From NCBI RefSeq assembly GCF_002305875.1, contig NZ_CP022098.1, forward strand, positions 9,610,001 to 9,674,000: a DNA stretch of 64,000 nucleotides. Reading direction: 5' to 3'. Position 1 is the stretch's first letter; the number at the start of each line of letters is the position of its first letter. Of the stretch, positions 43,750 through 52,472 are shown piece after piece. This DNA comes from Cystobacter fuscus (lineage in GTDB: Bacteria > Myxococcota > Myxococcia > Myxococcales > Myxococcaceae). The notes below the pieces were generated by a model. It had not been told where the DNA came from, ran no database searches, and saw only the letters and a list, made by a program, of their open reading frames with translations. Made by a program: the position numbers and the translations under genes.

Positions 43750-44211
43750 TCAGCGCGTGGGCTTGAGCGTGGAGAGCGAGCGCTCGACGCGCGCTGAACC
43801 CGGGCCGTAGTCCCGCTCGGCGGCCGTGTAGAGGACGAGCACGAAACGATCTTCACGGGGCAGCAGGTAGACGAGCGTGCGGGAAGTGCCCTGCTGGAAC
43901 TCGTAGCGGGCCACGGGACCCGCGGGGAGCGTGCCCTGGGTGGCGTTGAGCCGTCGGCCCGGCACCGGGACGCCCGCGGCCCCCAGCACCGCTTCCGGCT
44001 CCGCGTCCAGCTTGGGCGCGGGCCCCGGCACCGAGCGCACTTCCAGCCCGCCCTCGAACTGGGCCACGGCCGGAGGGCCTGGTTGCTCGGAGCGCAGGGC
44101 CATGCCGGAAGGAGGCTCGTACTGGAGCCCGAGCGCCTGCGACTCCAGTTGGCGCGAGCAGGCGGCGACACAGCCCAGGAGCAAGCACAGCGTCAGAGCA
44201 AAGCGGTTCAT
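43750..44211 (-). CDS. Lipoprotein of unknown function
   Basis: The product is 153 residues. MNRFALTLCLLLGCVAACSR is a lipoprotein signal (lipobox VAAC). The mature part has PSGMALRSEQPG, LEVRSVPGPAPKLDAEP and a C-terminal FQQGTSRTLVYLLPREDRFV strand pair. It converges with the OmpA gene across 12 bp. No ribosome-binding site is obvious before the start at 44211. No family is recognised. Confidence 0.75.
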   Translation of the reverse strand: MNRFALTLCLLLGCVAACSRQLESQALGLQYEPPSGMALRSEQPGPPAVAQFEGGLEVRSVPGPAPKLDAEPEAVLGAAGVPVPGRRLNATQGTLPAGPVARYEFQQGTSRTLVYLLPREDRFVLVLYTAAERDYGPGSARVERSLSTLKPTR

Positions 44212-44439
44212 GGAGGGTAGCGTGCCACACACTCCGCCCTCCCAAGAGTGCGGGCTTGCATCCATCCCACAGCACATTTTTCCGGTTCGGGACTGCGGCG
44301 CCCTCCATGCAGAAGCAACCCGCGCGCGTATCTCCTTGAATTCACAGCGGAGACTCGGATTGAGGGGGTTCGGCACGGCGGATGCTAAAGCCATCCTCGC
44401 GGACGATGTGGGTCCGGTGGATGGGGCAGCACGGGGCAG

Positions 44440-44639
44440 TACGGGGTCGGGCGGGTCGGGGCGGTACGGGGTCGGGCGGGTCGGGGCGGTACGGGGTCGG
44501 GCGGGTCGGGGCAGTACGGGGTCGGGCGGGTCGGGGCAGTACGGGGTCGGGCGGGTTGGGGCAGTACGGGGTCGGGCGGGTTGGGGCAGTACGGGGTCGG
44601 GCGGGTCGGGGCAGTACGGGGTTGGGCGGGTCGGGGACG
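44440..44639. repeat. Tandem repeat, 25-bp unit x 8, G-rich
   Basis: The unit is tacggggtcgggcgggtcgg then ggcag or ggcgg, repeated about eight times with a few single-base changes. It lies within the 690-bp gap between 44212 and 44902, which otherwise shows no convincing gene. Each unit holds several runs of three or four G on the plus strand, so G-quadruplex formation is possible. The open frames across it are low-complexity artefacts. Confidence 0.85.
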
Positions 44640-44902
44640 GACGTAGGTAGCGAGTGGGAGTGACCGCTCGCGGATACGGCTCGGGGAGTAGGGGACGGGG
44701 AAGGTTGGAGCCGGTCCTCGCTGGTGAGTTCAACCGCGAGGGCCGGTGCACCCCTTGAAACGCGACATGCAGAAATCGGGAACGCACCACGGCGCGCGCT
44801 TCGCGCTCACGGCCGTGGTGCGCACGCGGAGAACAAGGACATTGCTCCGGACCCCGCTCGTATCCCATGCTCGGCCCTCTTCGTGATTGGGGGCGGGATC
44901 GC

Positions 44903-45337
44903 ATGCGCAGGACACTCGGGCTCCTCTTGTCGGTGGGGCTGACTGGTTGCACGACGGTGAACGTGGCATCGCTGCCCTCGTCCCGGGACACGCGCGACGT
45001 CTTCGTCACCACCTCCGATGTCCAGGTTCCCTACCAGAGCCTCGGACTGGTGCAGGCCACTCGCAAGGGCGTGCTGCTCTTCGGCTTCGCGGATCCCGCG
45101 GGAACCAGCCTCGAGGACGGATTGAGGGATGCCCTGCTCCCCGAAGTGCGGCGCATGAGCGGCGACGGCATCATGAACGTGCGCTTCCATCAGACGCAGT
45201 ACGCGCTGCCCACGCGCCTGCTCTTCGCCCTGCTCTTCTTCATCCCCCTGCCCACCCAGGTCACCTTCAGCGGCGAAGTGGTGCGGCTCGATCCCGAGGG
45301 TCTTCCGCCACCTCCTCCGAGCAGCCCGTCGCGCTGA
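44903..45337 (+). CDS. Small lipoprotein, paralogue 1
   Basis: The product is 144 residues. MRRTLGLLLSVGLTGCTTVN is a lipoprotein signal (LTGC). The mature domain has VFVTTSDVQVPYQSLGLVQA, GVLLFGFADPAGTSLEDGL and MNVRFHQTQYALPT. It is clearly homologous to the gene at 45798 and shares features with the one between. The fold recalls small YbjQ/DUF4156-like envelope proteins, not firmly. All three genes run in the same direction with small gaps. Confidence 0.8.
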   Translation: MRRTLGLLLSVGLTGCTTVNVASLPSSRDTRDVFVTTSDVQVPYQSLGLVQATRKGVLLFGFADPAGTSLEDGLRDALLPEVRRMSGDGIMNVRFHQTQYALPTRLLFALLFFIPLPTQVTFSGEVVRLDPEGLPPPPPSSPSR

Positions 45338-45360
45338 ACCCCCAACCGCCAGGAACTCCG

Positions 45361-45801
45361 GTGAGACTTCCCCTCTTGTTCTGCTTGCTGCTGTGCGCGG
45401 GCTGCAACGCCGTGTCGCACGGCTCGAGGCTGTCGGACCGTCCGCCCCACACCGGGCGAGGCCTGTATTTCAGCACGGGGGGCTCGCCCTGGCCCTTCCG
45501 CACGATCGGCTTCGCCCAGATCACCGGCTACGGCGTCACCGTGGCGGGGCTCTCGGACGTGGGAAACGCCGCCATCGATCAGACCATCCAGGGCGCGCTC
45601 GCGGACGCGGCACTGAAGATGGGCGGCGATGGCGTCATCTACATCGAGTTCGAGGACCAGAACCCGCCCACGGACGTGGAGCGCGCCTCGGACCTGTCCG
45701 AGTCCATCTCCAACGGGTTGAGCGGCCAGGGCGGAGTGAAGACCCGGGACCGCAATGTGATCGTCACCGGTGAAGTCATCCAGTTCCTCCCCTCCCCGTG
45801 A
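45361..45801 (+). CDS. Small lipoprotein, paralogue 2
   Basis: The product is 146 residues from a GTG at 45361 preceded by AGGA. The signal RLPLLFCLLLCAGCNAV has the lipobox CAGC. The mature part includes PFRTIGFAQITGYGVTVAGL, DQTIQGALADAALKMGGDGV and RDRNVIVTGEVIQF, parallel to the other two paralogues. It sits 23 bp after paralogue 1 and ends at the start of paralogue 3. Confidence 0.75.
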   Translation: MRLPLLFCLLLCAGCNAVSHGSRLSDRPPHTGRGLYFSTGGSPWPFRTIGFAQITGYGVTVAGLSDVGNAAIDQTIQGALADAALKMGGDGVIYIEFEDQNPPTDVERASDLSESISNGLSGQGGVKTRDRNVIVTGEVIQFLPSP

Positions 45802-46232
45802 GACTCCCTCCGATGCGACTTCCCACCGTGCTCGCGCTGCTGGCGCTCACCGGGTGCACCGTCGTCAACACCGCCTCCGTTCCCTCCGGCCGCGACGGCC
45901 AGGACATCTTCGTGACGGCGGGCGACATCTCCGAGCCCCATGAGTCTCTCGGCCTCGTGCAGGTCACGCGCTCGGGGGTGCTGCTCTTCGGCTTCGCGGA
46001 CGTGGTGGGCACCGACCTCGAGGCGGGCTTCCATCAGGCGCTCATTCCCCAGGTGCGGCGCATGGGAGGCGATGGCGCCATCAACGTGCGCTTCCACCAG
46101 ACGCAGTACCTGCCGGTGACGAAGGCACTGGGCGTCCTCTTCTTCTTCATCCCCCTGCCCACCCACGTCACGTTGAGCGCCGAGGTGGTGAAGCTCCAGC
46201 GCGGAGCGGCAGCGCCCGGCGCGTCACGCTGA
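45798..46232 (+). CDS. Small lipoprotein, paralogue 3
   Basis: The product is 144 residues: LPTVLALLALTGCTVVNTAS (lipobox LTGC), then DIFVTAGDISEPHESLGLVQ, GVLLFGFADVVGTDLEAGF and INVRFHQTQYLPVTK. It is ~50-60% identical by eye to paralogue 1. The GTG at 45798 overlaps the upstream stop; ATG 45813 is an equally plausible start. It converges with the thioredoxin gene. Confidence 0.8.
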   Translation: MRLPPMRLPTVLALLALTGCTVVNTASVPSGRDGQDIFVTAGDISEPHESLGLVQVTRSGVLLFGFADVVGTDLEAGFHQALIPQVRRMGGDGAINVRFHQTQYLPVTKALGVLFFFIPLPTHVTLSAEVVKLQRGAAAPGASR

Positions 46233-46256
46233 GGCCCGGGCGCTCCGCGGCGGTCC

Positions 46257-46847
46257 CTACTTGAGGGCCCGCTCGATGCGCTGGCGCAGCGCCGCCTCCG
46301 ACAACATGCCGCGCTGCGCGTCCACCACCTGCCCCTTGCGGTCCAGGAAGTAGAGCGTCGGCAGGGCCGTCACCTGGAAGACCGCCGCCAGCTCATCCGG
46401 CGCGAACACCACGTACGGCGCCAGCTCCGGCATGCGGCTCTGCACGAACTCCTGCACGAACAGCGGCGCGTCCGGCATCTCGTCCCGGCTCGCCGCCACG
46501 AACACCAGGCCCTTGTCCTCGTACTCCTTGGCGAGCTTGATCAGCGACGGCATCTCCGCCTGACACGGCGCGCACCACGTCGCCCAGAAGTCCAGCATCA
46601 CCACCTTGCCCTGGAGCTCCGCCAGCGACATCGTCCCGTTGTCGTACTTCTGCAGCTTCATCACCGGGGCCACGGTGCCGTCGGACGCGAGCCGTGCCCG
46701 CAGCGCCTCGCTCACGCCCAGGTACGACAGTCCCGCCAGCCCCAACAGCCCCGTCACCACCAACAACACCTTGCTCCACCCATGGCGCGGCGGCGGCGGC
46801 GGTGGCTGCTGCTGCTGCCCGGCGTCTCCAGTCTGTGGCTCCGTCAC
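46257..46847 (-). CDS. TlpA-like membrane-anchored thioredoxin
   Basis: The product is 196 residues. A Gln/Pro-rich start precedes a membrane anchor (VLLVVTGLLGLAGLSYLGV) and a thioredoxin fold with the redox motif WCAPC (MLDFWATWCAPCQAEMPSLI) and cis-Pro (TALPTLYFLDRKGQ). It would act on cysteines on the outer face of the inner membrane. The GTG start at 46847 is fixed by overlap with the upstream stop (GTGA) and a GAGGGAG site. Confidence 0.88.
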   Translation of the reverse strand: MTEPQTGDAGQQQQPPPPPPRHGWSKVLLVVTGLLGLAGLSYLGVSEALRARLASDGTVAPVMKLQKYDNGTMSLAELQGKVVMLDFWATWCAPCQAEMPSLIKLAKEYEDKGLVFVAASRDEMPDAPLFVQEFVQSRMPELAPYVVFAPDELAAVFQVTALPTLYFLDRKGQVVDAQRGMLSEAALRQRIERALK

Positions 46848-47929
46848 GTGCGTGACTCCCTCTTCGTCTTCAACAACACCCGATGTACCTGCGTGAGCAC
46901 CCGCCGAACCTCGCGCCTCACCCGCGGCCGGCCCACCACCCAGCGCGCCAGCCCCGGCCCATGCCGGTAGTAGACGCGAATGAACCCGCGCCCCCACGCA
47001 TGGCGGCGCAACACCTCGTCCCGGAACGCCCGGAACGTCACCAACTCCGGCGCGCCCTCTCCGAACGCCGCCGTCACCACGAAGCACGAACTGGCCGGTG
47101 AAATCCACATCAGCCGCTTGTTCGTCTGGTTCATCACCGCCTTGAGTTCGCGCGCCTCGGTGTACAGGAAGACCAGCAAGTCCCCCCGCGTCGACGGGAA
47201 GTCATCTCCACTGGCCTCCTCGAACTCGATGCGCGAGCTGCCCGCGCCCCGCACCTCGTCCACCGTGAACAGGAAACGCTTGGAGCTGGGCTTCGTTTCG
47301 ATCTCCACCGAACTCAGCTCGCCGAAGTAGGCCCGGAAGGGCACCTGGCAGGCGGAACACACATACGCGTGGATGCCGGGCCCCGGCACGTACCCGTACT
47401 CGTTGATGCGCTTGCAGCCCATGTTGGGGCAGGCCAGCCACACCTGCGCCACGGGCTCCACGCGGGGATCGTAGCGCGACGCCCCCGTGCTCCGGTCATA
47501 CACCGGCCCCACCGCCTGCTCCCGGGTGCCGAGCGAACGCGTGGGGTGCGCCACGCGCTCCAGCTCCACCGCGCGCCGCCACGCCTCCTCCGCCTGGGAG
47601 AGCCGTCCGTCCACCGTATGGCACAGCGCTTCCCCGTGCGCCCGCAGCGCCTCGACGAGCCGATCCGTGGCCTCCGCCGGCCCCGCGTCGCGCCGCACCG
47701 CCAGCCCCAGCGCCAACACCTGCTCCAGCTCCGGCAGCAGCTCCTCGGCCGCCTTGCGCGCCGGATCCTCCGCCCGGTGGTACACGGGGGGCTCCGGAAT
47801 CCGGGCGAACAGCGCCAGTGCCTGGGCGCGCAACGGCTCACGCGCCTCGTGCGCTCGCGGAAGGGACATGGCCTCCGCCCGCTTCCGGGCGGCCTGGAAG
47901 AACTCTTCGGGCTGCAAGGCCGCGCACAT
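46844..47929 (-). CDS. CFI-box-CTERM protein with zinc ribbon
   Basis: The product is 361 residues. The N-terminal half is helical. A four-Cys ribbon follows (CPNMGCKRINEYGY and CSACQ). Near residue 287 there is CFVVTAAFGEGAPELVTFRA, then FRDEVLRRHAWGRGFIRVYY: the conserved C-(F/Y)-I-A-T-A box module of CFI-box-CTERM proteins, which may be a membrane-associated or processed tail. The role is unknown. It is translationally coupled to the TlpA-like gene, suggesting joint work on thiols or envelope proteins. Confidence 0.75.
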   Translation of the reverse strand: MCAALQPEEFFQAARKRAEAMSLPRAHEAREPLRAQALALFARIPEPPVYHRAEDPARKAAEELLPELEQVLALGLAVRRDAGPAEATDRLVEALRAHGEALCHTVDGRLSQAEEAWRRAVELERVAHPTRSLGTREQAVGPVYDRSTGASRYDPRVEPVAQVWLACPNMGCKRINEYGYVPGPGIHAYVCSACQVPFRAYFGELSSVEIETKPSSKRFLFTVDEVRGAGSSRIEFEEASGDDFPSTRGDLLVFLYTEARELKAVMNQTNKRLMWISPASSCFVVTAAFGEGAPELVTFRAFRDEVLRRHAWGRGFIRVYYRHGPGLARWVVGRPRVRREVRRVLTQVHRVLLKTKRESRT

Positions 47930-48030
47930 TAGAAGGAGCCCCGTCCGCTGTCAGCGCCCTTCCCCTCCCTCCGCCGGAAACTGGCCTCCTGGCCTGCCCC
48001 GATGTACGACTGGGTAGGAGGGTGTGAACC

Positions 48031-48363
48031 ATGGGTTTCCTGAAGTTCCTGGTGTGGACGGCTTGCGCGGTGGGGCTCGGGGTCTTCCTGGCCACGGCGG
48101 ACTTCAACGGCCGCACGCCGGTGGAGTACGTGCAGCGGGAGTGGAAGCGCCAGGTGCAGCCGAGCCGGGTGGAGCGGGTGACGAACAGCCTGCGTGACGC
48201 GCTCGACGATGCCGAGGACGCGGTGAAGCGGACGACCAGGCAGGCGACCCCGGCGGCCGTGAAGGCCCCGACACCGGCTCCGGCCCCCGAGGCGGGACCG
48301 CGCGAGCGCATCACCCACGAGGATCGCGCGGCGATTGATCGCATCATCGCTCAGAAGAAGTAG
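48031..48363 (+). CDS. Small single-pass membrane protein of unknown function
   Basis: The product is 110 residues. The N-terminal helix MGFLKFLVWTACAVGLGVFL is followed by a basic coiled region (VEYVQREWKRQVQPSRVERV, DALDDAEDAVKRTTRQ), an Ala/Pro linker and ITHEDRAAIDRIIAQKK. A hairpin-forming GC-rich stretch follows at 48376-48412 and may terminate it. No family is recognised. Confidence 0.7.
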   Translation: MGFLKFLVWTACAVGLGVFLATADFNGRTPVEYVQREWKRQVQPSRVERVTNSLRDALDDAEDAVKRTTRQATPAAVKAPTPAPAPEAGPRERITHEDRAAIDRIIAQKK

Positions 48364-48450
48364 TTCCCCGGAAGGGGGCGGGAGGGCCCCGCTTCCGCTC
48401 CGCTCCCGCCCACCCTAGGTTGTCAGAAGGCGGTCTGGGGAGAGGCGGGG

Positions 48451-49632
48451 ATGATGGCGGGTCAACGGTGGTGGACGGGGCTCACGCTGGCCGTGTTGTT
48501 GAGCGCGCCGGCCTGGGCGAGCCCGAGCGCACAAGCGGGCAGGCTGTGGGTGGAAGCCAGGCAACGCTCGGTACGAGAGCAACGCTCGGCGCTCAGCGAG
48601 GTGGCGCGAGCGGCCATGCCCGCGGTGGTCTCCATCACCACGCGCCAGCCCAACCCCACGCCCGGCGCCGAGGGAGAGACACAGAAGGGCATCGGCTCGG
48701 GCCTCATCATCCACCCCGACGGCTTCATCCTCACCAGCGCGCACGTCGTCGAGGGCGCGCAGGACATCAGCATCTCGGTGCTGTCGCCGGCGGGCTACGC
48801 GGAGGAGTACCCGGCGCAGCTCGTGGGCGAGGACACGCGCACGGACTCGGCGCTGCTGAGGATCCACGCCCCGCGCAAGCTGCCCGTGCTCAAGCTGTCG
48901 TCGGCCTCGCGGGTGGAGGTGGGCGACTGGGTGATGGTGATTGGCAACCCGTTCGGACTGACGCACTCGGTGACGGCGGGCGTGGTGAGCGCCAAGGGCC
49001 GCACGGACGTGACGCCCAACGGGCGCGATGGCGACTTCGACTACATGCAGGTGGACGCCTCCATCAACCCGGGCAACTCGGGAGGGCCGGTGTTGGACCT
49101 GAATGGGGAGGTGGTGGCGATCGCCAACGCCGTGAACGTGGCGGGCCAGGGCATCGGCTTCGCCATCCCCGTGGACATCGCCAAGGCGGTGCTGCCGCAC
49201 CTGCAGAAGTACGGACGGGTGCGCCGGGGCTGGATGGGCGTGTCCGTGCAGGACTGCACCCCGGACGTCGTCGAGGCCTACGGGCTGGGACACCCCCGGG
49301 GCGTGGTGGTGTCGGAGGTGGCGGATGGAGGACCCGCCGCGCGCGCCGGCCTGCAGGTGGGCGACGTCATCGAGGGACTGGACACGCTGCACGTGGAGCG
49401 GGCCCACAACCTGCGCTGGCAGGTGGCGGCCCGGGGCGTGGGCGGCCGGGTGATGCTGCACGTGCGCCGGGGAGTGCAGCCCCTGAAGATGCGGGTGCGA
49501 CTGGAGGAGCAGCCAGGCGAGACGGTGCCCGCCACGGCCGTCCTCTCGGCGCCGTCCAAGCACGTCCAACCCGCGGAGAACGAGGGGACGGGGGGCTCCG
49601 GACAGGCGGGCAAGAAGGCGGGCTCGCCCTGA
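48451..49632 (+). CDS. HtrA/Deg-like periplasmic serine protease with PDZ domain
   Basis: The product is 393 residues with a signal peptide (LTLAVLLSAPAWA). The catalytic triad reads His98 (FILTSAHVV), Asp132 (RTDSALL) and Ser210 (INPGNSGGPVLD). One PDZ domain (~260-350: GWMGVSVQDCTPDVVEAYGL, GPAARAGLQVGDVIEGLD) and a disordered tail follow. It degrades misfolded envelope proteins. The start may be ATG 48451 or 48454. Confidence 0.92.
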   Translation: MMAGQRWWTGLTLAVLLSAPAWASPSAQAGRLWVEARQRSVREQRSALSEVARAAMPAVVSITTRQPNPTPGAEGETQKGIGSGLIIHPDGFILTSAHVVEGAQDISISVLSPAGYAEEYPAQLVGEDTRTDSALLRIHAPRKLPVLKLSSASRVEVGDWVMVIGNPFGLTHSVTAGVVSAKGRTDVTPNGRDGDFDYMQVDASINPGNSGGPVLDLNGEVVAIANAVNVAGQGIGFAIPVDIAKAVLPHLQKYGRVRRGWMGVSVQDCTPDVVEAYGLGHPRGVVVSEVADGGPAARAGLQVGDVIEGLDTLHVERAHNLRWQVAARGVGGRVMLHVRRGVQPLKMRVRLEEQPGETVPATAVLSAPSKHVQPAENEGTGGSGQAGKKAGSP

Positions 49633-49750
49633 GCTGGAAGGCGGAGGGGGGCGCCCGCGTCCCCGCCTGCCTCCTTGCGTTCCGCGGCGGCCAGAGCTAC
49701 ACGAGGCTCCTTTCCGCACGATTTTCGCTGCGTTGCATTGAGGAGCTGTC

Positions 49751-50017
49751 ATGCCTGAAGCACAGAAGACCACCCTGAAGAGCTGGCCGCGCACGGCCAA
49801 GGGCGGGGGCAAGAAGGCCTGCACCGTCGAGGGTTGCAAGCGCCCCTACCGCGCCAAGAGCTACTGCTTCTTCCACTTCAAGAAGTGGCGCCAGGGCGAG
49901 CTGCCCCACTCGCGCTACCGCACCTGCTCCAAGGCGGAGTGCCGCACGAAGACCGACAAGGGCGGTCTGTGCGCCAAGCACTACGCCGAGACCTACAAGA
50001 CCGCCGCCGCGGCCTAG
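49751..50017 (+). CDS. Small Cys/Lys-rich protein (vegetative-protein-like)
   Basis: The product is 88 residues with two repeats of C-x3-G/E-C ... (A/S)K-x-(Y/L)C-x2-H: CTVEGCKRPYRAKSYCFFHF and CSKAECRTKTDKGGLCAKHY. This suggests two small zinc-binding knuckles. It is highly basic, so nucleic-acid or ribosome binding is possible. GAGGAG precedes the start. Its stop overlaps the methyltransferase stop by 4 nt on the opposite strand. Confidence 0.75.
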   Translation: MPEAQKTTLKSWPRTAKGGGKKACTVEGCKRPYRAKSYCFFHFKKWRQGELPHSRYRTCSKAECRTKTDKGGLCAKHYAETYKTAAAA

Positions 50018-50799
50018 GCGTTCCGGCGCGGGCCTCGCGAGGGCGCTTCCTGCTCGGAAGGGCCCTTGCCCCCGCCCATCATCCTCCCCACGTGCTTGAA
50101 GGCCGTGAGCCACAGCTCCGCCTCGCGCTGGGTGAGTTCCGCTCGCAACAGACTCCGCTCCAGCTCGCGCAGCACGTGCTCCGGCGCCTGCGGGTTGAGG
50201 AACTGCGCGCGCAGCAACACCTCGCGCATCCGCTCGCCCAGCGCGCTCACCGTGCCCATGCGCGCCCCCTGGTATTCCGGCGCCGGCTCCGCCGCCCGCT
50301 CGGGCGCGCCCCGGCCCTCGCGCGAGCACAGGTAGAGCAGCACCGCCGCCGCCTGCGCCAGGTTCATCGAGGGCTGCACCTCGCTGGTGGGAATGACGAG
50401 GAAGTCCGAGCAGAACGCCAGCTCCTCGTTGGACAGCCCCCGCTGCTCACCCCCCAGCACCAGCGCCACCCTTCCCCGCCGGCTCTGATCCGCCAGCCGC
50501 GCCGCCGCCTCCTCCGGAGTGAGGGCGACACGTCCCTCGATCTGGGTGCGAGACGTGGTGCCAATCGCGTACACGCAGTCCTTGAGGGCCTCGGGCAGGT
50601 TCTGTGCCACGGCCATGCCCTCCAGCACCGCCCCACCCTTCACGGCGAGCCGCTCGGCGCCCCGGAAGGAGTAGGTGGCGGGATCCGACAGGATGAGCCG
50701 CGAGAAACCGAAGTTGGCCATCACCCGAGCCACGGCTCCCATGTTCTCGGGTGATCGCGTCTGGTGGAGGACAACCGTCAAGTTCTCTGCCGGGAGCAT
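50014..50799 (-). CDS. TrmJ-like SpoU-family RNA methyltransferase
   Basis: The product is 261 residues. Trefoil-knot SPOUT motifs: NLTVVLHQTRSPENMGAVAR (motif 1), VALVLGGEQRGLSNEELAFC (motif 2) and IPTSEVQPSMNLAQAAAVLL (motif 3). The C-terminal helical extension is typical of TrmJ, which 2'-O-methylates residue 32 of tRNAs. The start at 50799 gives the usual TrmJ N-terminus. Confidence 0.9.
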   Translation of the reverse strand: MLPAENLTVVLHQTRSPENMGAVARVMANFGFSRLILSDPATYSFRGAERLAVKGGAVLEGMAVAQNLPEALKDCVYAIGTTSRTQIEGRVALTPEEAAARLADQSRRGRVALVLGGEQRGLSNEELAFCSDFLVIPTSEVQPSMNLAQAAAVLLYLCSREGRGAPERAAEPAPEYQGARMGTVSALGERMREVLLRAQFLNPQAPEHVLRELERSLLRAELTQREAELWLTAFKHVGRMMGGGKGPSEQEAPSRGPRRNA

Positions 50800-50848
50800 G
50801 CCTCCGAGTTTAGCTTTCCGTGTCAGAGCCGCATCGGTATATTCCCCC

Positions 50849-51439
50849 ATGATGCGTCGCTGGGTCGCTGGCCTGCTCCTCTCTCTCGTGGTCCTGACGG
50901 GTTGTGGCGTCGGGAGTGCCCCCGTGCGCGCTTCCCTGGGTGCCCGACAGGCGCTCACCAGCTCGCCCGAGCTGCTGGAGTTCGAGAGCCCCTCCATCCG
51001 CCTGGAGCTGTACCGGGAGGTGGCGCGCCTGTCGCAGTTGGAAGCGGGCCAGGCCGCGCAGTCCTCCATGCTCTTCCCCATCACCCTGAACGGGGAGCTG
51101 GTGGCGGCCCCGGGCATCGAGGGGCGCACGGATCTGTTGCAGGCGCCCGACGCGGGGGCCCCCCTGCAGTTGAACTTCGATGGGCGGACGGGCGAGCGCT
51201 GGCAGGAGGATCGCCGCGAGAGCTTCCAGGGTCTGTCCGAGCGCGAGGCGGCCGAGCTGGTGGCGCGCACGCTGCTCGCCCACTGGAAGGTGAATCCCAC
51301 GGGCGTGGTGCAGGTGGATCGGGCGTCGAGCGCGCCCTACGCGGCCGCCTACGTGGACGGCATCCTGCGCATCAACCCCGCGTTCCTGTACATGGCGGCG
51401 GCGTACGGTCCCGCTTCCCTGCCGGGCACGGTCCAGTAG
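50849..51439 (+). CDS. Lipoprotein of unknown function
   Basis: The product is ~196 residues. MMRRWVAGLLLSLVVLTGCG is a lipoprotein signal (LTGC). The mature part has LEFESPSIRLELYREVARLS, GLSEREAAELVARTLLAHWK and a hydrophobic end (INPAFLYMAAAYG). It is divergent from the RNA methyltransferase with ~50 bp between starts. Start 50849 or 50852. Confidence 0.75.
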   Translation: MMRRWVAGLLLSLVVLTGCGVGSAPVRASLGARQALTSSPELLEFESPSIRLELYREVARLSQLEAGQAAQSSMLFPITLNGELVAAPGIEGRTDLLQAPDAGAPLQLNFDGRTGERWQEDRRESFQGLSEREAAELVARTLLAHWKVNPTGVVQVDRASSAPYAAAYVDGILRINPAFLYMAAAYGPASLPGTVQ

Positions 51440-51490
51440 AGTCCGCGCCTCTTTCTGTGCCCCACTTCACGGGGCCGAGGCGCTTCTCTC

Positions 51491-52450
51491 GTGACTACCT
51501 CCGCACTCCACGCCCAGCTCACCCAGACGCTCGGGCGCGTCCACCTGCCTTCGCTCGGCGAGCACTACCAGGGCAAGGTGCGTGACACCTACCGCCAGGG
51601 GGACCGGCTCGTCCTGGTCACCTCGGATCGTCTGTCCGCGTTCGATCACGTGCTGACCACCATCCCCTTCAAGGGCGAGGTGCTCAACCGCCTGGCCCAC
51701 TTCTGGTTCGAGCGCACGCGCCACATCGTGCCCAACCACGTGCTGGACATGCCGGATCCGAACGTGATCGTCGCGCGCGCCTGCCAGCCCTTCGCGGTGG
51801 AAGTCGTCGTGCGCGGCTACCTCACCGGCAGCCTGTGGCGCGACGTGCAGAAGGGCACGCACACCGCCTACGGGGTGGCCTTCCCGGAAGGCATGCGCAA
51901 GGACGAGGCCTTCCCCGAGCCCATCTTCACGCCCTCCACCAAGGCGCAGTATGGCCAGCACGACGAGCCCATCTCCGAGAAGGAGATCCTCGAGCGGGGC
52001 CTGGTGGGCACTCGGGACTGGGCACGCATCACCGAGGCGGCACGCGGACTGTTCCTCGAGGGCCAGAAGTGGGCGCGCACGCGTGGCCTCATCCTCGTGG
52101 ACACCAAGTACGAGTTCGGCAAGGTGGGCGATGACCTGTACGTCATCGACGAGATCCACACCCCGGACTCGAGCCGCTACTGGGTGGCCGACGAGTACGA
52201 GGCTCGCTTCGCCAAGGGCGAGGATCAGCGGATGCTGGACAAGGAGAACATCCGCCAGTGGCTCATCCGCGAGCGCGGCTTCCAGGGCCACGGCACGCCG
52301 CCCGCCATTCCGGACGACGTGCGCGTGTCGCTCGCGGAGAAGTACCTCGCGGCCTATGCGCAGCTCACCGGCACGCCGCTCACGCTGGAGCCGGGCGACG
52401 TGCACGCGCGCATCGAGAAGAACCTCGCGGCGCGCGGCTACCTGAAGTGA
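51491..52450 (+). CDS. purC: SAICAR synthetase
   Basis: The product is 319 residues, matching the long (yeast-type) SAICAR synthetase. GEHYQGKVRDTYRQGDRLVL, LVTSDRLSAFDHVL, VEVVVRGYLTGSLWRD, LVDTKYEFGKVGDDLYVIDE and IHTPDSSRYW are conserved substrate-binding motifs. It joins CAIR and aspartate with ATP in purine synthesis. GTG start. It sits convergent with purB, 22 bp apart. Confidence 0.95.
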   Translation: MTTSALHAQLTQTLGRVHLPSLGEHYQGKVRDTYRQGDRLVLVTSDRLSAFDHVLTTIPFKGEVLNRLAHFWFERTRHIVPNHVLDMPDPNVIVARACQPFAVEVVVRGYLTGSLWRDVQKGTHTAYGVAFPEGMRKDEAFPEPIFTPSTKAQYGQHDEPISEKEILERGLVGTRDWARITEAARGLFLEGQKWARTRGLILVDTKYEFGKVGDDLYVIDEIHTPDSSRYWVADEYEARFAKGEDQRMLDKENIRQWLIRERGFQGHGTPPAIPDDVRVSLAEKYLAAYAQLTGTPLTLEPGDVHARIEKNLAARGYLK

Positions 52451-52472
52451 GCCCCCCGGGCCGCCGCGCCTC

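Noticed and set aside
44440-44639. CRISPR-like array
   Set aside because: The 25-bp units are directly adjacent with no variable spacers, and no cas genes are present; it is a plain tandem repeat.
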